From the NCBI GenBank assembly GCA_050250875.1, contig JBFWNV010000010.1:62001-126000 (forward strand): DNA of 64,000 nucleotides. Reading direction: 5' to 3'. The position numbers and the translations under genes are program-made. This DNA comes from CAWAYR01 sp050250875. Its GTDB lineage: Bacteria > Acidobacteriota > Vicinamibacteria > Vicinamibacterales > UBA2999. Shown in pieces: positions 45,233-54,678 of this stretch. Numbering within the stretch: position 1 is the first letter of the stretch; every line of letters begins with the position of its first letter. The notes beneath the pieces are model-generated. The model did not search any database and was not told the DNA's origin. It worked only from the letters and a program-made list of their open reading frames with translations.

Positions 45233-47149
45233 ATGCCCGCTCCCAGTCAGGCACGGCGCACGCGTTCGACCAAGCCGGCCGGCACGGCGATCCGCCTGTC
45301 GCGCGCCCATGCAGCGATCGCCGCGGTCGTCGTGATCGGCGCCGCCCTGGTGCTGGCCTTCTCGACGTGGCGGTGGACGCCGGGTTCGCTTCCACCCCCG
45401 ACTCCGGAGGGTCCCCGCGGCGCGCCGACGGACCGCCCCCGGGCGTCGGGCGAAGAGCTCTACGCGACCTTCTGCGCGACCTGCCACGGGCCTGAGGGCC
45501 GTGGGGACGGCCCAGCCGCGCCGCTATGCCGGCTGCCGCCGGCGGATCTCACCCGGGCCGAGTTCAAGGTGCGCTCCACGGCCATGGGTGCGCTGCCGCG
45601 CGATCAGGATCTGCGCGACGTGATTCTCCGCGGCGCCGGCGGAGACGGCGCGATGCCGCCCTTCGACATCCTGGAGCCCGCCGACATCGACCAGCTGGTC
45701 GCGCGGATCAAGACGTTCTCGTCGCGGTGGCAGCGCGAGCCGCCCCCGGCCGAGCTGCTCCTGCCACGCCGCCGGGGCGGCGATGCCGCCCGGGGCGGGC
45801 AGTTGTATCAGGCGTGGGGGTGCGCCGCGTGCCACGGTGCGAACGGCGCCGGCGATGGCCCCAGAGCCGGGGAACTGCGCACGGCCCGCGGGCTGCCCGA
45901 CGTCCCCACCGATCTCAGGCGTCCGTGGACGTTCAAAGCGGGCGCCGACGAACCGGCGCTCGCGCGCTCGGTACTCACGGGGTTCAGCGGGACGACCATG
46001 CCGGGCCTCCCGCTGGTTCCAGGACAGGAAGACGCCCTGTGGCACCTGGCGGCGTTCCTGCGGTCGCTGCAGCAGCCGGAGGCCGTCGTCGAGAGTCGTC
46101 CGGTCGAGACCACCACCGTCCGCGGGTACTGGAGCACGCCGGTCCCTCATCAGCGCGGCGATCTCTCGGCGGTCTCGTGCGCCGCCTGCCACTCGACGCA
46201 GTTTCGCGACTGGCTGGGCACGCGCCACGCCGTCGCAATGAGCCCAGGGGTCTGGGCGCAGATGAAGGACCAGCCGGAGCTGAGCGGCAACTGTCTCGGT
46301 TGCCATGCGCCGCTCCGCGAGCAGTGGACCGACGACTACCTCATGTCCGACGGCGTGTCCTGCGGCGTCTGCCATGCGCGGGACGGCCAGACGTTCGGTC
46401 CGCCGGCGCGGCCCACGACCCTCGCCCCCCTGGTGGCCAGGTTTCCCGCGTCGCACGGCGCCGCGAACGTCCGCGACTTCTTCGAGAGCGCCGAGTTCTG
46501 TGCGCGGTGTCACCAGTTCGGTGACGGCGACGGACCGAAGGTGAACGGCAAGTTCCTCGAGAACACCGTCGAGGAATGGCGGGCGTCCAGAGCGGCGCGG
46601 GAGGGCAAGACCTGCCAGGGCTGCCACATGCCCGATCGGCGCCACGCCTTTCGCGGCATCCACGATGCGGACACCGTGCGCAGCGGCGTCCGCTGGACGT
46701 TCTCGACCGGCTGGAGCGGGAATCGACTCCAGGGCCGGCTGACGCTCACCAACACCGACACCGGCCATGCGTTCCCCAGCTACGTCGTGCCCGAGGTGTG
46801 GATGCGGATCGAGCTGGTGGACCAGCTCGGCGTGGGCACGCTGGTGGCGGAGAAGCTGATCGGGCGACAGGCCGTCGTCGAGCAGGGCCAGTGGCGGGAG
46901 CTCAGCGACACCCGGCTGCTGCAGGACGAGACGGCGACGCTGACCTACTCGGGTGTGCCGCCACCGGGCGCGACAGCGATCGTGGGCAGCGTCGTCGTCC
47001 GGCCGGATGCCTACCACGTCCGCAGCCTGGCCGCCAATCTGCGCCAGGCCCGAACCGACGAGTCGCGGCGCCTCTACGAACAGGCGCTCGCCGAGATCCG
47101 GCAGAGCGACTACGTGCTGTTCCGCGAGGTCCGCGACGTGCCGAGATGA
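45233..47149 (+). CDS. Seven-haem cytochrome c (two class I domains fused to a five-haem domain)
   Basis: A 638-residue protein with one N-terminal membrane anchor (AAIAAVVVIGAALVLAFS). Seven CXXCH motifs are visible: CATCH (about 81) and CAACH (about 198) in two mono-haem class I domains, each followed by a Met-containing segment (GAMPPFDI, GTTMPGLPL). A cytochrome c554-like block follows with CAACH (about 317), CLGCH (354), CGVCH (377), CARCH (423) and CQGCH (462). The C-terminal 150 residues form a haem-free beta domain. It should be periplasmic and face the NirK-type enzyme encoded divergently, so it may feed electrons to it or act on nitrogen compounds. The five-haem part resembles multihaem cytochromes of nitrogen cycles; an exact family is not assigned. 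Confidence 0.85.
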   Translation: MPAPSQARRTRSTKPAGTAIRLSRAHAAIAAVVVIGAALVLAFSTWRWTPGSLPPPTPEGPRGAPTDRPRASGEELYATFCATCHGPEGRGDGPAAPLCRLPPADLTRAEFKVRSTAMGALPRDQDLRDVILRGAGGDGAMPPFDILEPADIDQLVARIKTFSSRWQREPPPAELLLPRRRGGDAARGGQLYQAWGCAACHGANGAGDGPRAGELRTARGLPDVPTDLRRPWTFKAGADEPALARSVLTGFSGTTMPGLPLVPGQEDALWHLAAFLRSLQQPEAVVESRPVETTTVRGYWSTPVPHQRGDLSAVSCAACHSTQFRDWLGTRHAVAMSPGVWAQMKDQPELSGNCLGCHAPLREQWTDDYLMSDGVSCGVCHARDGQTFGPPARPTTLAPLVARFPASHGAANVRDFFESAEFCARCHQFGDGDGPKVNGKFLENTVEEWRASRAAREGKTCQGCHMPDRRHAFRGIHDADTVRSGVRWTFSTGWSGNRLQGRLTLTNTDTGHAFPSYVVPEVWMRIELVDQLGVGTLVAEKLIGRQAVVEQGQWRELSDTRLLQDETATLTYSGVPPPGATAIVGSVVVRPDAYHVRSLAANLRQARTDESRRLYEQALAEIRQSDYVLFREVRDVPR

Positions 47150-47170
47150 TCGCGCGCGGGAACGACGCCA

Positions 47171-48451
47171 CTACCGTGGCGGCAGGTCCTCGAGCAGGAA
47201 CTGCGCCGTGAGGGCCTCGGCCTTCAGGCGCCGCGCCGCTACGTGGGTCGCGTCGTTCACCAGCACGTAATCGGCCAGCTCGGCCGCCCACGTGAAATCG
47301 CCGGCCTCGAGGGCGGCACGCCCGCGTTCGACCACCCGATCGCCGATCGTCGCCACCAGGCGCGTCGCCCGGTCCCCCTCCGGTAGCGGGAACAGCTTCG
47401 TCGGGTTGCCGTCGAACCAGCCGACCTGGTCGGCGTAGATGCCGCGGACCGTCCACTCGACGCCGCCGTAGAACTCCTGCAGGAACGGATGGTCGGCCAG
47501 CGCGGGCGGCAGCTTCACGTGGGCGACGAGCTCATCGGGGCGCTCGCCTTTGCGGATGCCGTCGAGCGTCTGGTCGACGATGGATTTGAGACCGTCACGA
47601 TAGGCGGTGAGCGCGGCGCCAGCGGCCGCGGCGCCCAAGACCGGGCGTGTGTGACTCGGCACGACGTGCTCCGGGGCGAGGGCGATCACGCGATTGAGAC
47701 TGGTCAGCCACGCGTCGGGAGTGCGCAGCCGCGACCCACGGATCGGGGCCACGTTGGGGAACGCCCGGAAGAAGTTGTCTCCCGGCATCAGCACGCGCGC
47801 ATCCGGCAACCACACCGCGATGGTGTCCGGCGTTTCGCCGGGTGTGTGCAGCAGCTGAAAGCGTACACCGACGACCGCCAGCGACAACTCTTCTCCGCCA
47901 AACGTCCGCGTGGGCGGCAGGTAGCCGTCTCGCGTCGGCGGCACCACGCGTCCGAATTCGGCCTGCACACCGGCATTGATGAACTGCGCGGCCGGCAGTG
48001 CCATGCCGAACTGATCGCCGCCCTCACGTCCGGCGCGCCCGACGTCGGGCGGCGTCTTCAGAAACTGCTCGTGGCTGTAGATGTCTGGGGCGTCGTCACC
48101 GGCGAACACGCGGGCACCACCGGTGTGGTCGGGGTGCGAGTGGGTGTAGATGATGGCCCGCACCGGCCGGCGGAGCCGCGACCCGAACGCCTCGACAATC
48201 GCCCGCGCGGCGACGGGGTCGGTCCCCGTGTCAACGATGATCGACCCGTCTGCACCCTGCACGAGCACGACGTTGCTCGCGGCGTACCCGACCGCGACGT
48301 AGACGCTGCTCGCGACCCGGATCACCTCGCGGCGGAACTCTGTCGAGTGTGCCCGCAGCTTCTCCCGTCCCGAGAACTCCTGTCCCAGGGCGATGGCCGG
48401 TCCGAGGCTCAGCACCATCGCGGCCGCCGCCGCTCGATTCAAGGCCACCAT
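47171..48451 (-). CDS. MBL-fold alkyl sulfatase-like hydrolase, exported, short form
   Basis: A 426-residue protein with a signal peptide (AAAAMVLSLGPAIALGQ). The metallo-beta-lactamase motif HSHPDHTGG (about residue 102) gives the two-zinc site. MPGDNFFRAFPNVAPIRGSRLRTPDAW and VVPSHTRPVLG, with the dimerisation segment VEWTVRGIYADQVGWFDGNPTKLFPL (about 340-365), are specific to the SdsA/Pseudomonas alkylsulfatase group. The usual C-terminal SCP2-like domain that binds the alkyl chain is missing; the protein stops at FLLEDLPPR. It may therefore act on other sulfate esters or short substrates. It is convergent with the cytochrome gene and adjoins an IS remnant. Confidence 0.83.
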   Translation of the reverse strand: MVALNRAAAAAMVLSLGPAIALGQEFSGREKLRAHSTEFRREVIRVASSVYVAVGYAASNVVLVQGADGSIIVDTGTDPVAARAIVEAFGSRLRRPVRAIIYTHSHPDHTGGARVFAGDDAPDIYSHEQFLKTPPDVGRAGREGGDQFGMALPAAQFINAGVQAEFGRVVPPTRDGYLPPTRTFGGEELSLAVVGVRFQLLHTPGETPDTIAVWLPDARVLMPGDNFFRAFPNVAPIRGSRLRTPDAWLTSLNRVIALAPEHVVPSHTRPVLGAAAAGAALTAYRDGLKSIVDQTLDGIRKGERPDELVAHVKLPPALADHPFLQEFYGGVEWTVRGIYADQVGWFDGNPTKLFPLPEGDRATRLVATIGDRVVERGRAALEAGDFTWAAELADYVLVNDATHVAARRLKAEALTAQFLLEDLPPR

Positions 48452-48518
48452 CAGCGGTCGCTCCTTCGTCGTCCCGGCCCAGCATAGCGGGATGGCGCCT
48501 TCGGGCAAGACAGGTAAG

Positions 48519-48963
48519 GCCTCAGCCGCCTCTCCGTCTGGTGGCTGCGGCTCGGCATCCGGTTGGAGCGCATTTGCCCCGGCCACCCCGAGCAGAACGG
48601 GCGGCACGAGCGGATGCACCTGACGCTCAAGCGCGAAGCGACGATACCCCGCGCCGCGAACCTGCTGCAGCAGCAGGCGCGCTTCGATGCGTTCGTGCAG
48701 CACGTCAACGAGGAGCGGCCGCACCAATCGCTGGGATGGCGGTGCCCGCCGACCGCTAGCCCTTGACCCGCCCGTACCGCGGCCTCGAGCCGCTGGACTA
48801 CCCGTGGCACGACTGGACCGCCACGGTCACCAGCTGCGGCCGGATCTGCTACCGGCGCCGCAAGGTCAATCTCAGCACCGTGTTCGCGGGGCAGAAGGTC
48901 GGCGTCCGCCAGGTCAGCGACTGCCTGTGGCTGGTCAGCTTCATGGACTACGACTTGGGTGGC
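48519..48963 (+). pseudogene. IS481-type transposase remnant (C-terminal part, frameshifted)
   Basis: From 48519 the plus strand reads LSRLSVWWLRLGIRLERICP, GHPEQNGRHERMHLTLK and VQHVNEERPHQSLG, the C-terminal DDE integrase core of IS481-family transposases with the Glu of the triad in NGRHERMHLTLK. The frame is lost near 48763 and continues in another as RPYRGLEPLDYP ... INLSTVFAGQ-type sequence up to FMDYDLG, after which similarity ends. The N-terminal half and both ends are absent. The 178 bases between it and the Hyf-like operon show no supportable gene and may be further debris. Confidence 0.8.
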
Positions 48964-49141
48964 GGGTTCGGCTTTGCCAGGGTCTCACCGACCTCGACCG
49001 CGTGCGCGGCCCACAACTCCCCAGCGAAGTACTCGCTCCAGCGCTGTGCTCTCAGACTTCCAGTGAGAGACACGGGCGGCTGTCGAGCCGGAGTGGCACG
49101 CCGCCCACGAATGTGGAGGCCCCCCGAGCGACGGGCCACCA

Positions 49142-49978
49142 TCAGACGCGGGCCTCCCGCACGCCCATCGCCACCAGCAGGCCGTTGAGGATCGCCTGGG
49201 GACGAGGCGGGCAGCCCGGGATGTAGACATCTACCGGCAGGACGCGGTCCACGCCGCCGACCGCGGCGTACGTGCCCTCGCCGAAGATTCCTCCACTGCA
49301 CCCGCAGGCACCGACGGCGACGACGACGCGTGGCTCGGGGGCGGCGTCGTAGGTCCTGCGGAGAGCCACTTCCATGTTTCGCGTGACCGGGCCGGTCACC
49401 AGCAGGACGTCGGCATGTCGAGGGCTCGCCACCAGGTGAATGCCGAAGCGCTCCAGGTCGTAGACCGGGTTGGTCGTGGCCGCGATCTCGAGCTCGCATC
49501 CGTTGCAGCTGCCCGCATCGACCTGCCGTACGTGGAGGGAGCGGCCGAGACGCCCGCGGATGCGCTCCCGCAGTCGCGTCGCGGCGTCGGCCAGGCTGAG
49601 CCCCGCTTCCACGTCCTCCAGGCGTAGCGTGCCTCGGTTCGTTTGCGGATCCATGTCGAACGACGCGCGCCGGGCAAGTTGTTCGCGGCTGTACGCCGCC
49701 ACCTCGACGCGTGTCGAGACGCTGACGGCCTGCTCAGGGCAAGCCGTCACGCAGGCGCGGCACTGGATGCAGGCCGCGTACGACACGGAGAGCGTCCTGA
49801 TACCCGGGACCGTTGCTGCTACTTGGATTGCGCCGCTTGGGCACGCGCGAGCGCAATCGTCGCACGCCGTGCAGCGACTGAAATCGATGACCGGGAATCC
49901 AAAGGCCGCCGCCGACCCGAACGGGTCGGGCTCGGTAATCACCCCGGTCTTGAGGCTCTTCGAGAGAAGTCCCAGCAT
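49142..49978 (-). CDS. Hyf/Ehr-type fused ferredoxin (HyfH) and NuoB-like small subunit (HyfI)
   Basis: A 278-residue fusion. Residues 30-95 carry two 4Fe-4S motifs (CTACDDCARACPSGA and CIQCRACVTACPEQA) as in HyfH/NuoI. Residues 140-270 are a NuoB/HyfI-like small subunit with GSCNGCELEI, VGACGCSGG and VYIPGCPPRPQAI, the four ligands of the proximal (N2-type) cluster. In E. coli Hyf these are separate proteins. The electron wire is therefore intact although the large subunit lacks a metal site. It is the last gene of the operon, starting 21 bases after the large subunit stop. Confidence 0.9.
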   Translation of the reverse strand: MLGLLSKSLKTGVITEPDPFGSAAAFGFPVIDFSRCTACDDCARACPSGAIQVAATVPGIRTLSVSYAACIQCRACVTACPEQAVSVSTRVEVAAYSREQLARRASFDMDPQTNRGTLRLEDVEAGLSLADAATRLRERIRGRLGRSLHVRQVDAGSCNGCELEIAATTNPVYDLERFGIHLVASPRHADVLLVTGPVTRNMEVALRRTYDAAPEPRVVVAVGACGCSGGIFGEGTYAAVGGVDRVLPVDVYIPGCPPRPQAILNGLLVAMGVREARV

Positions 49979-49999
49979 TGGATCGTGTCCTGTCGCTCT

Positions 50000-51574
50000 C
50001 TAACGGTCGTTGCCTGAGTAGGAAAGGTTGAAGCTCTTGTTGATCACGGGGAAGTCCGGGATGATGTTGCCTGGTACCGCCTGTACCAGTCCTGGCCAGT
50101 TCAGGAAGCTGGGGTCGGTCACCTTGACGCGCGCGACCTCGCCACGCTCGTCGGTCGCGACCCAATGCGTACACGGACCTCGCCACGCCTCCACCCAGCC
50201 GAGTGCACCGGTGCTGGCGGGCAAACGGTCCGGCAGTCGAGCCGCCAGCGGCGTCTCGGGAAGCGTGTCCAGCACCTGTCGCAGAATCGCCAACGACTGC
50301 TCCACCTCCCGCGCACGCACCATCAGCCGGGCCCTTGCGTCCCCTCCGTGTTCGACAGGCACCTCGAACCTGAGGCCCTCGTACGCGTCATGCGGGTGAT
50401 CCCGGCGCAGGTCTCCATCCACGCCCGAGGCACGTGCGGCCATGCCGACGATACCCAGGTCTTGCGCGGCCTGATGGCTGAGGATGCCAGTCCCGTCCAC
50501 CCGATCGGTGAAGGAGCCGGCGTCCACCAACAGCCGGATCAGCCCATCGAACTGCTTTTCGAACCTGCGCAGGTGCGCGAGGAGCAGCTCCGCCGCCGGC
50601 TCCGACAAGTCCTGCGTCACGCCGCCCAGAGCGATCGTGCCCCGCAACAGCCGTGTCCCAAACAGTCGGTCCTGCACGCGGACGAGCCCCTCGCGCAGGG
50701 CCTGCGCTCGACTCGCCGGCACCGTGAACGCCACGTCGGTCGCCAGCGCGCCGATGTCGGAGGTGTGGTTGTAGATGCGTTCCAATTCCAGCAACGCCAC
50801 CCGAAGCGCGCGGGCCCGGGCCGGCACGTCGACCCCGGCGAGCCGCTCGATCGCGTGCGCGTACGACAGGGCGTGACCGACGGCGGTGTCGCCGGAAATC
50901 GATTCGGCGAGGTGCAGCCCATGACGCCAAGGGAGCCGCTCGAAGCGCTTCTCAATCCCTTTGTGCACGTAGAAGAGCCGGATCTGGAGGTACAGGACGG
51001 GCTCACCCGCCACGCCGAACCGAAAATGCCCGGGCTCGATGATTCCTGCGTGCACCGGTCCGACGGGTACCTGGAACACACCTTCACCGGTCACGGGTCG
51101 GAAAGGGTGGAGATCGGCGGGCACGCGTGGCATCACGCGGTCGTACGGGAAGTCCTTGCGCAGTGCCCACGCTCCGTCCGGCCAGTCGTCGTGGAGAGCT
51201 ACCCGCGTCGGGTTCGGATGATCGTCTGGCGCGAGGCCGAAGAAATCCATGATCTCGCGCTCGAACCAGTTGGCGACCGGATACTTCGCAGCGATTGACG
51301 GATACGACGGTTCGGCGGGATCGACAGGCGCCACGGTGCGCAGGAACGTCCTGAGGCCCGGCAGGAACCACAGGTGGTGCAGGAAGAATCGCCCGCTGGA
51401 GTCGCGCTCGTCGCTCGCGAAGAGCGACAGGAGCCGTCCGCTCAGACCGACGGTGACGCGATCGGCGAGGCCAGGCAGCGCCGACGTCGTCGTCTCGAGC
51501 AGCAGCTCGCCCGGGCGCGTCTCGCGAACGGCTCCATCCGGCACTTCCAACGCGGCTGATACTCTCGCGGTCAC
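50000..51574 (-). CDS. NuoC/NuoD-like large subunit (HyfG homologue) without NiFe ligands
   Basis: A 524-residue fusion of a NuoC-like domain (SYPSIAAKYPVANWFEREIMDFFGL, about 85-125) and a NuoD/hydrogenase large-subunit domain. Where NiFe enzymes have R-x-C-G-x-C, this protein has ESISGDTAVGHALSYAHAIE (about 220). At the C-terminus, instead of DPCxxC, it has INKSFNLSYSGNDR. All four cysteine ligands are missing, so it cannot hold the NiFe centre. This is the hallmark of energy-converting hydrogenase-related (Ehr) complexes, whose electron acceptor is unknown. The GTG at 51574 overlaps the HyfF stop. Confidence 0.9.
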   Translation of the reverse strand: MTARVSAALEVPDGAVRETRPGELLLETTTSALPGLADRVTVGLSGRLLSLFASDERDSSGRFFLHHLWFLPGLRTFLRTVAPVDPAEPSYPSIAAKYPVANWFEREIMDFFGLAPDDHPNPTRVALHDDWPDGAWALRKDFPYDRVMPRVPADLHPFRPVTGEGVFQVPVGPVHAGIIEPGHFRFGVAGEPVLYLQIRLFYVHKGIEKRFERLPWRHGLHLAESISGDTAVGHALSYAHAIERLAGVDVPARARALRVALLELERIYNHTSDIGALATDVAFTVPASRAQALREGLVRVQDRLFGTRLLRGTIALGGVTQDLSEPAAELLLAHLRRFEKQFDGLIRLLVDAGSFTDRVDGTGILSHQAAQDLGIVGMAARASGVDGDLRRDHPHDAYEGLRFEVPVEHGGDARARLMVRAREVEQSLAILRQVLDTLPETPLAARLPDRLPASTGALGWVEAWRGPCTHWVATDERGEVARVKVTDPSFLNWPGLVQAVPGNIIPDFPVINKSFNLSYSGNDR

Positions 51575-53067
51575 TGGCCACCACCCCACACGACCTGCGT
51601 CGCGGCCCGAATGAGCGCCATCAGGGGCGCCGGCAGGTAGAACGAGGACACGACGGCGATGACCGCGGCCACGATGCTCGTCGCCATCCCGAGATCGAAG
51701 CGTTCGGGCCGCGGCACTCGCCGGTCGGCCGGATCGCGCGGCGGTCCGAGCACGATTTGCCCTACCTGGTACGCGAACCCGCAGAAGAGCAAGATCAGCG
51801 CGCCGAGGAACACACCTGCCGCCGTCGGATGCGACCCCGAGAACCCCGCGCGCAGAATCGTCATCTCACTGAAGAAGAGGCCAAACGGCGGCGAGCCGGT
51901 GATGATGACGGTCGCGAGGACGAGCAGAGCGCTGGCCACCGGCGTACGGCTGAAGGTCCCATGCCCGATCCGGTCGAAATTCGAGGAGCTGTGCAGCTGC
52001 GCAATCGTCCCTGCGGACAAGAGGGCCACGGGTTTGGCCAGCGAGTGATAGGTCATGTGCAGCAGGGCGCCGAACACCGCGGCTTCCGCACCGAGGCCCA
52101 CGCCGATGGCCATGATGCCCACGTGCTCGATGCTCGAATACGCCAGCAGCCGTTTGATGTTCCACTGGATCAGGACGAAGGGTACGGCGATCAGCACCGA
52201 CAGCAGACCGAGCGTCAACAGCAGGCCCTCGGAGAACCCGGGCCCGAGCGATGCTTTCGAAATCAGGTGGATCCTGAGGACACAGTACAGCGCACCGTTC
52301 AACATACCGACGGCCATCAGCACGACGGCCGGCGACGGCGCTTCGCGATATGCGTCCGGTTTCCACGTGTGCATGGGGGCCAGGCCGGCCTTGGTGCCGT
52401 AGCCGATCAAAGCGAACACGACGCCCAGCCTCAGCGTGAAGGGATGGAGCTCCGGCGCCACCTGCATGAACCGGGTCCAGTGCAGCGCGGACATCCCCTC
52501 TTCGAGCGATCCCCGACCGGACGCGAAGAGCAGCACGGTTCCCAGGAGGGCGAAGGCGAGACCCAGGCTGCCCAGCACCAGGAACTTCCAGGCGGCTTCG
52601 AGCGAAGTATCGCGATCGTGGAACGTGATGAGGAACACGGACGCCAGCGTGGTGAGCTCGACGGCAATCCACATGATGCCGAGGTTGTTGGACATCGACA
52701 CGAGGAGCATCGCGAACACGTACGCCGGGATCAGGCCGTAGAACTCGCGGCGCATCCGGGGAGTGACCAGCCCGCGCGCCTCGTTCCGGCGGAGGTAGCC
52801 GGCCCCATAGGCGCCGGAGAGCAGACCCACGAACCCGCACAGCACGAGCACCAGCGCGGAGAGCCCGTCCACTCGTAACGCGTCGGCAAAGGCCGCCGGC
52901 GGGCTGCCGCCCAGGAACTGGGAGGCCGTGGCCAGACACAGCGCGAAGGTCAGCGCCAGGCCACCCACCATCGTGCCTTCCTTCATTGGGCGTGTCCCGC
53001 CAAAGGCGCCGGCAGCGGCGGTCGCGAGCGGCACGGCGAGTGTCCAGAGAATCAGGTTCACGCTCAC
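51571..53067 (-). CDS. HyfF/NuoN-like antiporter-type membrane subunit
   Basis: A 498-residue protein with about 13-14 membrane helices of the NuoL/M/N (Mrp antiporter) family. Visible motifs are VELTTLASVFLITF (helix 5 with the conserved Glu), GYGTKAGLAPMHTWKPDAYREAPSPA (the Lys of helix 7 and the AP..W.PDA loop), LLAYSSIEHVGIMAIGVG and LLHMTYHSLAKPVALLSAG. These helices form proton or sodium channels. The protein overlaps the HyfE gene upstream and the large subunit downstream, so the three are translated in series. Confidence 0.9.
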   Translation of the reverse strand: MSVNLILWTLAVPLATAAAGAFGGTRPMKEGTMVGGLALTFALCLATASQFLGGSPPAAFADALRVDGLSALVLVLCGFVGLLSGAYGAGYLRRNEARGLVTPRMRREFYGLIPAYVFAMLLVSMSNNLGIMWIAVELTTLASVFLITFHDRDTSLEAAWKFLVLGSLGLAFALLGTVLLFASGRGSLEEGMSALHWTRFMQVAPELHPFTLRLGVVFALIGYGTKAGLAPMHTWKPDAYREAPSPAVVLMAVGMLNGALYCVLRIHLISKASLGPGFSEGLLLTLGLLSVLIAVPFVLIQWNIKRLLAYSSIEHVGIMAIGVGLGAEAAVFGALLHMTYHSLAKPVALLSAGTIAQLHSSSNFDRIGHGTFSRTPVASALLVLATVIITGSPPFGLFFSEMTILRAGFSGSHPTAAGVFLGALILLFCGFAYQVGQIVLGPPRDPADRRVPRPERFDLGMATSIVAAVIAVVSSFYLPAPLMALIRAATQVVWGGGQ

Positions 53068-53711
53068 CCCTTCAGACTCGAGAGACGGCTGACGTCCATC
53101 GACTCGAACCGATCCACGATGCGTTGGACCAGGATGCCGAGGACCAGCACGGCCAGGATGACGTCGAAGGCGATACCGAACTCCACGACGAGGGGCATGC
53201 CGGAGGTGACGCCGATCGCCACCAGGAACACCGCGTTCTCCACCGTCAGCAACGCCAGGATCTGCGTGATGGCCTTCTTGCGCGTGACCATCAGGAAGAG
53301 CCCGATCAGCAGGAGTGACAACGCTACGCCGATCAGGTGGTGGCTCACTTGCCGGGCGCCCTCCTCGAAGCCGGAGCTGACACGGTAGCCAACGACGGTC
53401 AGCCCCAGGCAGATCAGGAGGGAGGCTGGGACGTTCAGGAACGGCTCGATCTCACGGTGGATCCCGATGCGGTCCACCGTCCGCATCAGGAACCAGGGGA
53501 TCAGCACCGTCTTGAGCACCACGGTCAGCGCCGCCGTGACGAACAGCTCGTGACGAGACTCGGAGATGGCCATTGTGGTCGCCACCACGCCCAGGAGCAA
53601 CGACTGCGCGCCGTACAGGCGGATCGTCGTGAACAGCGCTCTCTGGCCGACCATCAGGTACCCGCTGACCAGCATGCCGGCGGCGGACAGAATCAGGACA
53701 TACGCGGTCAT
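53064..53711 (-). CDS. HyfE-like (NuoK-type) membrane subunit
   Basis: A 215-residue protein with six or seven hydrophobic segments. The C-terminal half (HLIGVALSLLLIGLFLMVTRKKAITQILALLTVENAVFL, then EFGIAFDVILAVLVLGILVQRI) is the NuoK-like part with its conserved Glu in TVENAVFL, and the N-terminal helices are the extension seen in HyfE. It connects the antiporter subunits to the HyfC core in Hyf-type complexes. It starts 10 bases after the HyfC stop and overlaps HyfF. Confidence 0.88.
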   Translation of the reverse strand: MTAYVLILSAAGMLVSGYLMVGQRALFTTIRLYGAQSLLLGVVATTMAISESRHELFVTAALTVVLKTVLIPWFLMRTVDRIGIHREIEPFLNVPASLLICLGLTVVGYRVSSGFEEGARQVSHHLIGVALSLLLIGLFLMVTRKKAITQILALLTVENAVFLVAIGVTSGMPLVVEFGIAFDVILAVLVLGILVQRIVDRFESMDVSRLSSLKG

Positions 53712-53721
53712 GAGCAGGACC

Positions 53722-54678
53722 TCACAGGAACCGGATTGCGAGCGCCAGGAACGCGAGACCGAGCGAAATCGACACCAGTTCCGGGACCCGGAACAACCGC
53801 AACTTGGCGTTCGTGCTTTCCAGGAGCGTCACGGCGATGGCCAAGACGAACACCTTGCCGATCCACGCCAGGAGCCCAACCAGTAGCGCTTGCGGTGCTG
53901 GAGTGGTCGCCATGCCGGCCGGCATGAAGAGACTGACGAGCAGTGTGAGATACAGCAGCTCCTTCACCGCAGAGGCCCACTCCACCAAGGCCAGGTCCGG
54001 GCCCGCATACTCGAGGACCATCGCCTCGTGAATCATCGTCAGCTCGAGGTGGGTGGCCGGGTTGTCCACGGGAATGCGACCGGTCTCGGCCACGACAATC
54101 AAGAACAGTCCGGCAAAGGCCAGGATGTCGCTGGGGTGCAGGGCGATGCCCTCGTGCACCAGCGTCCTCACGAGAACCCCGAGATTCATCGAGCCCGCGG
54201 CCAGAGCCGAGGCGAACAACCCCAGCATGAGTGCCGGCTCGGCCAGTGCGGCGATGGTCATGTCGCGGCTGGCGCCCATGCCTCCGAAGGGGCTGCCCGT
54301 GTCCAGCGCGGCTGTGGCGAGGGCGAACCGACCGAGCGCGAGCGTCCCAACCAACAGCAGGATCCCTCCGGCGGCTTCGAGCGGCGCGGCCGCGAACACC
54401 ACGGGCACGAGCGTCGTGGCGGCCACCGCAGCGGCGAAGTAGACGCGCGGACCGGCCACGTAGATCCAGGAGGCGGTCTCTGACCGGACGACGTCCTTGC
54501 GCAGCAGTTTCGCGAGGTCGTAGTACCCCTGCAGGAGCGGCGGCCCCTGGCGGTTCTGGAGCCTGGCCTTCATCTTCCTGATGACCGTCTTCAGGAGCGG
54601 AGCGACGGCGAGCAGGCCGGCGCCCTGCAGCAGCGCCGCCCCCCCGGCGAGCAGGGCTTCCTGGATGGCAACCGTCAC
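53722..54678 (-). CDS. HyfC/NuoH-like membrane subunit
   Basis: A 318-residue protein with eight membrane helices. The first loop KARLQNRQGPPLLQGYYDLAKLLRKD (about residues 35-60) and later AETGRIPVDNPATHLELTMIHEAMVLEYAGPDLAL (about 190-225) are NuoH/HyfC signatures containing the charged residues that line the quinone/ion path. It joins the hydrophilic arm to the membrane arm. A long open frame extends upstream but is the HyfB gene read in another frame; the GTG at 54678 overlaps the HyfB stop (GTGA). Confidence 0.9.
   Translation of the reverse strand: MTVAIQEALLAGGAALLQGAGLLAVAPLLKTVIRKMKARLQNRQGPPLLQGYYDLAKLLRKDVVRSETASWIYVAGPRVYFAAAVAATTLVPVVFAAAPLEAAGGILLLVGTLALGRFALATAALDTGSPFGGMGASRDMTIAALAEPALMLGLFASALAAGSMNLGVLVRTLVHEGIALHPSDILAFAGLFLIVVAETGRIPVDNPATHLELTMIHEAMVLEYAGPDLALVEWASAVKELLYLTLLVSLFMPAGMATTPAPQALLVGLLAWIGKVFVLAIAVTLLESTNAKLRLFRVPELVSISLGLAFLALAIRFL

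Noticed and set aside
50000..51574. Functional NiFe hydrogenase (Hyf/Hyc) large subunit
   Set aside because: None of the four cysteine ligands is present at either end of the protein, so hydrogen chemistry at a NiFe centre is not possible.
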